Below are positions 1 to 6,350 of a stretch of DNA of 14,209 nucleotides, in pieces (the stretch's first letter is position 1; each line of letters begins with the position of its first letter). The position numbers were made by a program, and so were the translations under genes. The notes beneath the pieces are model-generated. The model did no database searches. It saw nothing but the letters and a program-made list of their open reading frames with translations, and was not told the DNA's origin. The stretch is from an uncultured Rhizobiaceae group bacterium (GTDB taxonomy: Bacteria > Pseudomonadota > Alphaproteobacteria > Rhizobiales > Rhizobiaceae), in assembly GCA_938009335.1 (NCBI GenBank), contig CALLHT010000209.1, positions 1 through 14,209 on the forward strand, in the 5' to 3' direction.

Positions 1-2
1 TC

Positions 3-215
3 GTCCTCTTTTACATTTCGCGGTTCTGGCCCTTTGCCCTTTGGGAGAGGCCCGGGCTGTTCGGTTTCAAGGAACTCCCGCCAACAGGTGGCCTTTTGCG
101 GCGATGGCTGCAGGGGACCGAATTCTCCGCTTACGAACTCCTGATTTGGATCATCCTCGTATTCCTGTGTCTGACAGCCATTCAGAAGTTTTCTGACCGC
201 TTCATACGTCCATAA
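3..215 (+). CDS. C-terminal end of an unrecognised membrane protein (5' partial)
   Basis: An open frame runs from the left edge to a TAA at 213-215 and encodes the last 70 residues of a protein whose start lies outside the window. The visible part has an aromatic stretch (FYISRFWPFALWERPGLFGF), a short basic linker (LLRRWLQG), then one hydrophobic segment (YELLIWIILVFLCLTAI) and a short basic tail ending RFIRP. That suggests an integral membrane protein with its C-terminus probably in the cytoplasm by the positive-inside rule. I do not recognise the family. The other two forward frames close within about 200 bases, and this frame has membrane-protein composition, so I think it is real. It could be the end of a transporter or a small inner-membrane protein. 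Confidence 0.6.
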   Translation, partial: VLFYISRFWPFALWERPGLFGFKELPPTGGLLRRWLQGTEFSAYELLIWIILVFLCLTAIQKFSDRFIRP

Positions 216-256
216 TCTCCAGTCCGCATCGAAATTTTTGTATCAAGAGTAAAATT

Positions 257-271
257 GTTCTTGTTTTGTTC
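257..271. promoter_or_regulatory. Putative LexA (SOS) box, GTTC-N7-GTTC
   Basis: The sequence reads GTTC-TTGTTTT-GTTC, an exact match to the direct-repeat LexA operator known from alphaproteobacteria (GTTC-N7-GTTC). Its right edge is 48 bases upstream of the ATG of the radical SAM gene, within the probable promoter region. It implies DNA-damage induction of that gene. The motif has only eight fixed bases, so chance cannot be excluded, but its position in a short upstream gap supports it. Confidence 0.6.
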
Positions 272-319
272 TTATTCTGGTGATAGGAATTTATTCATCG
301 AAATAAGGGAGTGACCATC

Positions 320-1492
320 ATGAGTGCATTAAGGGAGCAGAACATCGAAACCATCAGCGCCCATGAGGCGTTCATGGGGCAATCTGTTATTGCGAAAGGG
401 CGAGATACGTCCACGGATACGTTGCGTCGAAGCACGCCACGCAACAAGGGGCGTGGCGCAACGCTCAACCCTTCCAGCCGATATGACACGCACACTAGAC
501 ATGTGTTTGATGATGGTTGGCAGACACTGGATGAATTGCCTCCCTTCAAAACAGAGGTGCAGATTGAGAAGCCAAAAACAATCATCACCAAGAATGAATC
601 GCCCGATTTGCACTTTGACCGTTCTATCAATCCGTATCGCGGGTGTGAGCATGGCTGCATTTACTGCTTTGCCCGTCCCTCTCATTCTTATATGGGCCTG
701 TCTGCAGGATTGGATTTTGAATCAAGCCTTTTTGCAAAACCAAATGCAGCAAAGCTTTTGGAAAAAGAGCTGGCTAAGAAGAACTATCAACCCCGCACAA
801 TTGCCATTGGTACCAATACAGACCCCTACCAGCCGATTGAAAAACAATGGCGCGTAACCCGTGAAATTCTGGAAGTGCTGGAATCTGCAAACCATCCTGT
901 TGCGATTGTCACCAAGTCTGCGCTTGTAACACGCGATATGGATATTCTCGCCCGCATGGCATCAAAGGGCTTGGCGAAAGTTGCTCTGTCGATCACCTCG
1001 CTCGACCGTAAGCTATCACGAGCCATGGAACCACGGGCAGCCACACCAGGTTTACGCCTGAAAGCGATGCGTGACTTATCGGCAGAAGGTATTCCTGTTT
1101 CGGTGATGGTGGCGCCCGTTATTCCAGCACTCAATGATCATGAGGTTGAACGCATTCTGGATTCTGCGCATGCAGCAGGTGCTAAAGAAGCTGGCTTTAT
1201 TCTGCTTCGCTTGCCACGGGAGGTAAGTCCTCTCTTCCGAGATTGGCTCTTGAACCATTATCCAGACCGGTACCGGCATGTCATGAACCTGTTGCGCGCC
1301 ATGCGTGGCGGCAAAGACTATGACGCCGAGTTCGGCAAACGCCTCAAGGGCGATGGTCCCTATGCCTGGCAGATTGGCCGCCGTTTCGAGATTGCCTGCA
1401 AGAAGCTGGGGCTGAATGAAACTCGCCGTCATTTGAATCGTAAACTGTTCACGCCTCCGGTCGTGCAGGGCAATCAACTTAGTCTGTTTTAA
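320..1492 (+). CDS. PA0069-type radical SAM protein (SplB-like)
   Basis: This is a 390-residue radical SAM enzyme. The [4Fe-4S]-binding motif CX3CX2C is visible as GCEHGCIYC (Cys109, Cys113 and Cys116 counted from the ATG), preceded by the conserved lead SINPYRGC. The family is annotated as PA0069-like and related to spore photoproduct lyase (SplB), but its substrate is not established. The C-terminus ends in the short hydrophobic tail GNQLSLF, which resembles a beta-clamp-binding peptide; that is inference. I chose ATG 320 because AAGGGA (305-310) lies 9 bases upstream. An in-frame GTG at 311 abuts that site and is less likely. A putative SOS box at 257-271 suggests damage-inducible expression. 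rnhB follows 62 bases downstream in the same direction. The family call is firm; a DNA repair role is only suggested. Confidence 0.9.
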   Translation: MSALREQNIETISAHEAFMGQSVIAKGRDTSTDTLRRSTPRNKGRGATLNPSSRYDTHTRHVFDDGWQTLDELPPFKTEVQIEKPKTIITKNESPDLHFDRSINPYRGCEHGCIYCFARPSHSYMGLSAGLDFESSLFAKPNAAKLLEKELAKKNYQPRTIAIGTNTDPYQPIEKQWRVTREILEVLESANHPVAIVTKSALVTRDMDILARMASKGLAKVALSITSLDRKLSRAMEPRAATPGLRLKAMRDLSAEGIPVSVMVAPVIPALNDHEVERILDSAHAAGAKEAGFILLRLPREVSPLFRDWLLNHYPDRYRHVMNLLRAMRGGKDYDAEFGKRLKGDGPYAWQIGRRFEIACKKLGLNETRRHLNRKLFTPPVVQGNQLSLF

Positions 1493-1554
1493 TTCTTAGA
1501 ATTCTCCGGAGAATAGACGCCGCAACCCTCGTCTCCGGGGTTTCAAGAGGATCA

Positions 1555-2232
1555 GTGCGCGGATACTATCCCCGTATGTCCGCCGCTGATTCTCTTCTTT
1601 TTTCTGATCTGCCTGCTGCTCCTGATTATGCAATCGAGGAGAAATTCAGATCACAAGGCCGAACAGCGATTGCCGGTGTTGATGAAGTTGGACGTGGCCC
1701 ATTGGCTGGCCCTGTTGTTGCGGCAGCAGTTATTCTCGATCCGAGCAACATTCCTGAAGGATTAAACGACTCCAAGAAGCTCACAGAGAAAAAGCGCGAG
1801 GCGATCTTTGGTGAAATCCTCGGCACGTCTCACGTCGCATGGACTGCTCTTCCAGCCCATATCATTGATGCAACGAACATTCGCGCAGCTGCACTGGAAG
1901 CCATGACCCGATCTGTAACTCATCTACCAGTCAAAGCAGATGCTGCCCTTATCGACGGGAAAGATGTTCCTGACAGGTTGATTCCTATCGGAAAAGCCTT
2001 CGTCAAAGGAGACGCGAGATCTGTTTCCATTGCAGCGGCTTCTATCGTTGCAAAAGTTGTAAGAGATCGCATGATGATCGAAGCAGATAAGCATTTTCCT
2101 GAATACGGCTTTGCTGGACATAAAGGATACGGCTCCAAAATGCATCGCGATGCGATTGCCACGCATGGTCCGTGCCCGCTTCATCGTAAAAGCTTTTCGC
2201 CCATCAAGCAGATGTATGAACCAGGTCGCTAA
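1555..2232 (+). CDS. rnhB: Ribonuclease HII
   Basis: RNase HII cleaves the RNA strand of RNA-DNA hybrids, including single ribonucleotides left in DNA. The protein is 225 residues, the usual size. The signature GVDEVGRGPLAGPV holds the metal-binding Asp43 and Glu44. Further catalytic acids are Asp134 in LIDGKDVPD and Asp171 in IVAKVVRDR. The DSKKLT motif (residues 72-77) is also present. The start is uncertain: GTG 1555 has AAGAGG (1545-1550) four bases before it, while ATG 1576 (giving MSAADSLL) has no visible ribosome site. I used the GTG. The gene sits 62 bases after the radical SAM gene, probably co-transcribed, and converges on the F0 operon. Confidence 0.95.
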   Translation: MRGYYPRMSAADSLLFSDLPAAPDYAIEEKFRSQGRTAIAGVDEVGRGPLAGPVVAAAVILDPSNIPEGLNDSKKLTEKKREAIFGEILGTSHVAWTALPAHIIDATNIRAAALEAMTRSVTHLPVKADAALIDGKDVPDRLIPIGKAFVKGDARSVSIAAASIVAKVVRDRMMIEADKHFPEYGFAGHKGYGSKMHRDAIATHGPCPLHRKSFSPIKQMYEPGR

Positions 2233-2236
2233 GCAA

Positions 2237-2260
2237 CAAAAAAGGCGCCGGAGGCGCCTC
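2237..2260 (-). terminator. Intrinsic terminator of the F0 ATP synthase operon
   Basis: A perfect 7-base-pair stem (AGGCGCC 2243-2249 with GGCGCCT 2253-2259, loop GGA) is followed on the - strand by six T residues (A-run 2238-2243 on the + strand). It lies in the 53 bases between the convergent stops of rnhB and atpF. On the + strand no T-run follows, so it serves mainly the atp side but may help stop rnhB transcripts. Confidence 0.85.
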
Positions 2261-2285
2261 ATTCATTCGCAACAGTGATCCCCGC

Positions 2286-2765
2286 CTAATTAAGCTTGGA
2301 TTTCACTTCTGCAATCGATTGCTTGATCAAATCGTTTGATTTCGCAGCTGTCATTTTGCCGGAGACAAGTGTTTCAGCCGCAGCTATTGCCATATCAACA
2401 GCGGATGAACGAACCTCAGCAAGTGCACTTGCCTCTGCTTGTTCGATCTTTTGTTCAGCAAGCGCGGTACGGCGCTTAACAAATTCAGCTGTCTTCTTGG
2501 CTGCGTCATCAGCTAATGCAGAAGCCTCACGCTTTGCAGCAGCAACGATTTCTTCTGCTTCTTTTTCAGCTTGCTTGCGCTTACCCTGAAACTCTGCAAG
2601 CAGAGATTGGGCTTCTTCGCGAAGACGACGTGCTTCATCAAGCTCGTCACGGATTTTAGCAGTACGATCATCAAGTCCCTTGGCGACCATTCCTGGCACT
2701 TTCAAATAAACGACCAAACCCAGGAAAACGATAAGAGCCACTAAGGACCATGCGGTAGCGTCCAT
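2286..2765 (-). CDS. atpF: ATP synthase F0 subunit b
   Basis: Subunit b forms half of the peripheral stalk that holds the F1 head to the membrane part of the proton-driven ATP synthase. The 159-residue protein has one N-terminal membrane helix (about residues 5-22), the characteristic KVPGMV turn, and then a long charged helix rich in Ala, Glu, Lys and Arg (about residues 34-130) typical of the coiled-coil stalk. It is the last gene of the F0 operon, 9 bases after the b' gene. Its strong ribosome site AGGAGG, 5 bases before ATG, overlaps the b' stop codon, so the two are probably translationally coupled. The pair forms a b/b' heterodimer in alphaproteobacteria. Confidence 0.95.
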   Translation of the reverse strand: MDATAWSLVALIVFLGLVVYLKVPGMVAKGLDDRTAKIRDELDEARRLREEAQSLLAEFQGKRKQAEKEAEEIVAAAKREASALADDAAKKTAEFVKRRTALAEQKIEQAEASALAEVRSSAVDMAIAAAETLVSGKMTAAKSNDLIKQSIAEVKSKLN

Positions 2766-2774
2766 ACGTCCCTC

Positions 2775-3302
2775 CTACTTGCTTGAGCCAGAAATCGCTT
2801 TTGTGATTTCTGCTTTGGTCAATTTACCACCAATCAATTGCTTGATGATTTCTTCTGTCGTGTCCCCTGCAATTGAGCCAACTTCGCCCATTGCAGCTTC
2901 CTTGATCTTCGCGATGCGAGCTTCCGCTTCACTCAGCTTTTCAGCCAGATCAGCTTCAACCTTTTCACGTGCTTCAGCAGCTTCCTGCTTTGCTTTGTCT
3001 GTTGCTTCGGAAGCAATAGAATGTGCATTGCGCTTGGCTTCCGCTAACTCATGCTCATAAGCAGCATGCGCAGCATCCGCTTCAGCTTTCAAACGCTGAG
3101 CTTCATCAAGGTCACGGGAAATGCGATCATGACGGCCTTCCAAGATACCTGCAAGACGCGGAATGATCACTGTGCTCATTAGCCAGTAGAAGATGCCGAA
3201 CGTAATAGCGAGCCACAGAATTTGTGACGCGAAATACGTTGGATCAAACGGCGGAAATGCACCACCAGACGGTTCAGCGGCGTATGCCTGACTGATAAAC
3301 AT
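2775..3302 (-). CDS. atpG: ATP synthase F0 subunit b'
   Basis: This is the second, diverged b-type stalk subunit found in alphaproteobacteria and photosynthetic organisms; it pairs with b. The 175-residue protein has a short N-terminal extension (MFISQAYAAEPSGG), the typical PPFDPTYFASQILWLAITF membrane helix (about residues 17-47), and a charged coiled-coil helix from about residue 57 to 145. The AYAAEP stretch looks like a cleavage site but is normal in this subunit. GGAG lies 7 bases before the ATG. It follows atpE after a 66-base gap that contains a hairpin. The name atpG is also used for the gamma subunit, so atpF2 may be preferred. Confidence 0.93.
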   Translation of the reverse strand: MFISQAYAAEPSGGAFPPFDPTYFASQILWLAITFGIFYWLMSTVIIPRLAGILEGRHDRISRDLDEAQRLKAEADAAHAAYEHELAEAKRNAHSIASEATDKAKQEAAEAREKVEADLAEKLSEAEARIAKIKEAAMGEVGSIAGDTTEEIIKQLIGGKLTKAEITKAISGSSK

Positions 3303-3322
3303 GGCTTTTCTCCAAAAGTTTG

Positions 3323-3350
3323 CTGAGGCAAATCAATGGACCTGCCTCAG
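3323..3350 (-). other. Intercistronic hairpin between atpE and the b' gene
   Basis: A perfect 7-base-pair stem (CTGAGGC 3323-3329 with GCCTCAG 3344-3350, 14-base loop) sits 18 bases after the atpE stop and 20 bases before the b' ATG. No T-run follows on the - strand, so it is not an obvious terminator. Subunit c is needed in about ten or more copies per complex against one b', so a hairpin protecting the 3' end of the atpE message is a reasonable inference. Confidence 0.5.
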
Positions 3351-3368
3351 AAAAACGGTTTCGAACGA

Positions 3369-3596
3369 TTAAACGACGAAGAGGAGAAGAAGAGCAACTA
3401 GGAATGCGAAGATGCCGAGCGCTTCAGTCACCGCAAAGCCAAAGATCAAACGACCGAACTGGCCATCTGCTGCTGAAGGGTTGCGGAGAGCACCTGATAG
3501 GAACTGACCAAAGATGTTACCAACACCCATAGCTGCGGCACCGATGCCGATTGCTGCTAGGCCTGCGCCGAGAAGTTTTGCTGCTTCTGCTTCCAT
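3369..3596 (-). CDS. atpE: ATP synthase F0 subunit c (proteolipid)
   Basis: Subunit c forms the rotating ring that carries protons across the membrane. The 75-residue protein is two hydrophobic helices joined by the polar loop RNP (residues 38-40). Helix 1 has a Gly/Ala-rich packing motif (GIGAAAMGVGNIFG). Helix 2 carries the ion-binding carboxylate Glu58 in FAVTEALGIF. I see no additional polar pattern that would argue for sodium coupling. The ribosome site AAAGGAG is 8 bases from the ATG and is among the strongest in the window, as expected for the most abundant subunit. It lies between atpB (43-base gap) and the b' gene. Confidence 0.97.
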   Translation of the reverse strand: MEAEAAKLLGAGLAAIGIGAAAMGVGNIFGQFLSGALRNPSAADGQFGRLIFGFAVTEALGIFAFLVALLLLFVV

Positions 3597-3639
3597 TTTG
3601 AAGACTCCTTTATGGAAATAGCGATTAATTCAGTTAATT

Positions 3640-4392
3640 CTAATGATCCCCTGCATGGAGAGCATCGTTGAGGTACATGCATGTAAGCAATGTAAAGACG
3701 TAGGCCTGCAGGAATGCGACCAGGAATTCGAGAGCTGTCAGCCCGATTGTCATCAGGAATGGCAGGATTGCACCAACAACACCAACAGCGCCAACGCTTC
3801 CCATAGAAACGATAAAGCCTGCAAACACTTTAAGCGTGATGTGACCGGCGAGCATGTTAGCGAATAGACGAACAGAGTGGCTGATTGGGCGTGAGAAGAA
3901 TGAAATGATCTCGATCAACACAACCAATGGCAAAACAAAACCGGGAACACCGCTTGGTACAAAAAGTTTAAAGAAGGCTAGGCCGTTTTTGTAGAAGCCG
4001 TATGCAATGACCGTAAAGAAGACCAGTAGGGCCAAGGCGACTGTAATGATAATATGGCTGGTTACCGTGAAGAAGTACGGGAACATGCCGAACATGTTGA
4101 TCACTAGGATGAACAAGAAGAGTGAGAATACGAGCGGGAAGAACCGCATGCCATCTGATCCGGCGGCATCTCGCAGCATGTTTGCAACAAACTCATAGGT
4201 CGTTTCTGCAAATGACTGCGCGCGTGTCGGGATCATGCCGCGACGGCTGGTTGCCCACATGAAGAACGCAGATGTAAGAACTACGGTCGCGACCATAAAC
4301 AAAGAAGAGTTCGTGAACGAGATATTGGTCGAACCAATCTCAAGTGGGATCAATTCCTTGATGTTAAATTGGCTGATCGGATCGTTTGCCAC
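3640..4392 (-). CDS. atpB: ATP synthase F0 subunit a
   Basis: Subunit a is the static membrane part that provides the two proton half-channels facing the c-ring. The 250-residue protein has five or more hydrophobic helices and the key motif RPISHSVRLFANMLAGH, with the essential arginine at Arg175. A second conserved block, GLTALEFLVAFLQAYVF, contains Glu222 near the C-terminus. Translation starts at GTG (4390-4392) with AGGA about 7-8 bases upstream. It follows atpI after 47 bases and precedes atpE by 43 bases. Confidence 0.97.
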   Translation of the reverse strand: MANDPISQFNIKELIPLEIGSTNISFTNSSLFMVATVVLTSAFFMWATSRRGMIPTRAQSFAETTYEFVANMLRDAAGSDGMRFFPLVFSLFLFILVINMFGMFPYFFTVTSHIIITVALALLVFFTVIAYGFYKNGLAFFKLFVPSGVPGFVLPLVVLIEIISFFSRPISHSVRLFANMLAGHITLKVFAGFIVSMGSVGAVGVVGAILPFLMTIGLTALEFLVAFLQAYVFTLLTCMYLNDALHAGDH

Positions 4393-4439
4393 TGTCTATT
4401 CCTCACATGGATTGAACATGTCTCAATCCGCAAAGCATT

Positions 4440-4808
4440 TTATTCTTTATCTTCCGCGCTTTTCTGGTCGTTCGCTTTCAGATCATAAGATCCGGAAAGC
4501 TCGCCAGACGCCCGCAAGACGTTTAACACACCGGCAACAAACCCCAACAGCAAAAACAAAATCATTGCCCAAGGTTTCGTCCCTACCAACCAGTCAATGC
4601 CATATCCAAGAATCGCACCAACCAGAATTGCCGAGATAAATTCGCTCGACAGTTTGAACGCATTGCCAAATCCGTTTCTGTCTGACGCAGAGTTTGGTCC
4701 CTTTGCCTCTTGCTGAACATCACGGCCGAGCCGTTTGTTCATATCTGCAAGGCGCTGATCAAGATCTTTGCCAGATGCTGACTGATCACCAGAGTTTCTG
4801 TTTGCCAT
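4440..4808 (-). CDS. atpI: ATP synthase accessory protein I (AtpI)
   Basis: AtpI is a small membrane protein encoded first in many atp operons; in the studied cases it helps assemble the c-ring and is not part of the finished enzyme. The 122-residue protein has a polar N-terminus (residues 1-50) and two hydrophobic helices (about 54-74 and 79-98) with the family pattern GAILGYGIDWLVGTKPW and LLLGFVAGVLNVLR. The C-terminal tail is charged. AAGGG lies 7 bases before the ATG. It is the first gene of the operon, about 117 bases from the predicted transcription start. Confidence 0.93.
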   Translation of the reverse strand: MANRNSGDQSASGKDLDQRLADMNKRLGRDVQQEAKGPNSASDRNGFGNAFKLSSEFISAILVGAILGYGIDWLVGTKPWAMILFLLLGFVAGVLNVLRASGELSGSYDLKANDQKSAEDKE

Positions 4809-4931
4809 TCATTTGCCCTTGTTTTCTAACCTGATTGCATAACGCATTCATGTCCGGAAAAAAACCGAAGATCGGAAGCAGAAAATGACGTGAAAAAACA
4901 CCTGTGTTAAGACAGCTAGAATTTGGCCGCA

Positions 4932-4960
4932 ACATAGTTTTGAGAGCGAGCGAAGTCAAG
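4932..4960 (-). promoter_or_regulatory. Promoter of the F0 ATP synthase operon
   Basis: On the - strand the sequence reads CTTGAC (4960-4955), a spacer of exactly 17 bases, then CTATGT (4937-4932). This is one base from the alphaproteobacterial housekeeping consensus CTTGAC-N17-CTATAT. Transcription would start near 4925, giving a leader of about 117 bases before atpI. The rest of the 282-base gap 4809-5090 holds two short T-run hairpins in this leader and the terminator of the hydrolase gene; I see no further gene. Confidence 0.75.
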
Positions 4961-5080
4961 CGTAGGCTATACGCCTTAAGTATATGATTTTACGCAATAT
5001 CTTCAAAGAAACCCAATATGCGGCAATCCGTCAATCGCGGTTTACCCACAGAATCCCCAAATTTCCGCCTCAAGATGGGC

Positions 5081-5100
5081 AAAAAACCGGTTAAGACCAG
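5081..5100 (-). terminator. Probable intrinsic terminator overlapping the hydrolase stop codon
   Basis: On the - strand CTGGT (5100-5096), loop CTTA and ACCGG (5091-5087) form a 5-pair stem with one G-U pair, extendable by two wobbles, directly followed by six T residues (5086-5081). The stop codon TAA straddles the loop and 3' arm. The stem is short, so termination may be partial. Confidence 0.45.
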
Positions 5101-6230
5101 CCACCGCCATAGGTGCGATAGAAGATATGTAGGCCTATTTTACCCACACGTTTCATCTTGCGATTCCAGCGCGGGTTTACATAAGTCGCATGATAATGGG
5201 TGGATGACCCCACTTGCGGCAGCCATATGCGACCAGCAGTAGTTTCAGCCGCAACATGTTTTGCCACGTTGTAACGCTTGCGGTCATTGATACGATCACG
5301 AATCCGATCGCAGGCAAAAGAGAACTGACAACGGTTATACCAATGCTTGTTCTGATAAACGACACCGCAAATCGTATTCGGATAGTGCGGATTGCGGACG
5401 CGGTTTAGAATGACCTGAGAAACCGCGGCCTGGCCTTTAACCGGCTCGCCGCGTGCTTCAAAGTAAATGCCTTGCGCCAGACACTCCTGCTGACGACGTG
5501 AAAACGAATTCTTCGGCAGTGCGTCATCTGCCCAGCTATGATCACCTTTGTTCAGCTTAGGCAAAATCTTCACGGGCTGCTCTTCAACCAACACGGCACT
5601 GAACGGTGATGGCTGAACTTTTGGTTCCGGCGCATAAGAAAGAACCGAGCTTTGCGACTGTTTTACTAAGCTTGCGACCATAGTCGGCAGGTTTTTTGGC
5701 ACTGCTGGCGCTTTTGGTTTGTTCACGTGGAAGAGGCTTGCGACTTGAAAAGCCTCTTTTGCAGATTTTGGCTTTACGAATGCGCGCGCAAATTTATTGC
5801 CACTCTCTATTGGATTAAGGACACTGTGACGCTCGAGCACTGAACCTGCCGTAAAGTCTTTAGGTGCCTGTTTGGCAGTCGTTTGAACCACACGATCACC
5901 TTTGATGGCGACATTGATCTTTTGTGGGGCAGCATCTGTTTTAACGACTTCGCTAACACGCAGTTCATGCTTCTCAGATGCGTTTTTCACAAGTGCAACT
6001 GGCGTTTTGCGAGACGTTTCAGGGTTGATCGCCGCGATACTGGCACCAATCGGTTCTTCAATATGCATAAGCCAGCGGTTTTCTGCGGTCTTACCCAACA
6101 GATCCGGCATATCTTGATTTGAAACGGAGGTTGTATGGAGCGCCATTGCCGAAGCAGACAGCGTTAAAACCAAACCAATATTAGCAACACGGCCCATCAC
6201 AGAGGCCGGCTTTTCAAGAGTGCTACGCAA
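5091..6230 (-). CDS. SleB-type cell wall hydrolase, envelope-anchored
   Basis: The C-terminal 135 residues form a Hydrolase_2 (SleB-like) domain, expected to cleave the glycan strands of peptidoglycan in the periplasm. Its start is marked by CLAQGIYFEARGEPVKGQAA, where the Glu in YFEARGE (Glu258 from the chosen start) is the likely catalytic acid, followed by QVILNRVRNPHYP, QFSFACD and STHYHATYVNPRW. The N-terminus has one hydrophobic segment (RVANIGLVLTLSASAMAL) that would be a signal peptide or anchor. A long low-complexity Lys/Pro/Ala/Val linker (about 200 residues) joins the two. The start is uncertain. TTG 6230 has GGAG 7 bases upstream; the longest frame begins at TTG 6275 inside a hairpin with no ribosome site; ATG 6197 would trim most of the positive N-region. 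A CtrA-type site lies upstream. Confidence 0.85.
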   Translation of the reverse strand: MRSTLEKPASVMGRVANIGLVLTLSASAMALHTTSVSNQDMPDLLGKTAENRWLMHIEEPIGASIAAINPETSRKTPVALVKNASEKHELRVSEVVKTDAAPQKINVAIKGDRVVQTTAKQAPKDFTAGSVLERHSVLNPIESGNKFARAFVKPKSAKEAFQVASLFHVNKPKAPAVPKNLPTMVASLVKQSQSSVLSYAPEPKVQPSPFSAVLVEEQPVKILPKLNKGDHSWADDALPKNSFSRRQQECLAQGIYFEARGEPVKGQAAVSQVILNRVRNPHYPNTICGVVYQNKHWYNRCQFSFACDRIRDRINDRKRYNVAKHVAAETTAGRIWLPQVGSSTHYHATYVNPRWNRKMKRVGKIGLHIFYRTYGGGWS

Positions 6231-6255
6231 AACAAAACTCCACTCAAAACTGTAC

Positions 6256-6274
6256 TGGTCGATCCCCTCGACCA
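6256..6274. repeat. Perfect inverted repeat in the hydrolase leader
   Basis: TGGTCGA (6256-6262) and TCGACCA (6268-6274) form a perfect 7-base-pair stem with a 5-base loop. No T-run follows in either direction. It lies 15 bases before the GGAG used for the TTG 6230 start. It could be an operator or a leader hairpin, and its overlap with TTG 6275 argues against that longer start. Confidence 0.5.
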
Positions 6275-6297
6275 AGCATGAACATAAGTGGTTAACC

Positions 6298-6312
6298 TTA
6301 ATGACGGGTTAA
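6298..6312. promoter_or_regulatory. Putative CtrA binding site, TTAA-N7-TTAA
   Basis: The sequence TTAA-TGACGGG-TTAA matches the core of the CtrA operator (TTAA-N7-TTAA) of alphaproteobacteria exactly. A further TTAA lies at 6292-6295. The site is in the gap between der and the cell wall hydrolase gene, 68 bases before the preferred start of the latter. CtrA controls envelope and division genes in this class, so regulation of a peptidoglycan hydrolase would make sense. The motif is AT-rich and short. Confidence 0.5.
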
Positions 6313-6350
6313 AAGCTGCGCATAGCGATAAGACCAGCACGTAACGGAGG

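Noticed and set aside
1501..1514. Perfect 14-base palindrome ATTCTCCGGAGAAT just after the radical SAM stop
   Set aside because: It has no loop and no T-run, so it is not a terminator. It could be an operator for rnhB, but nothing else supports this.
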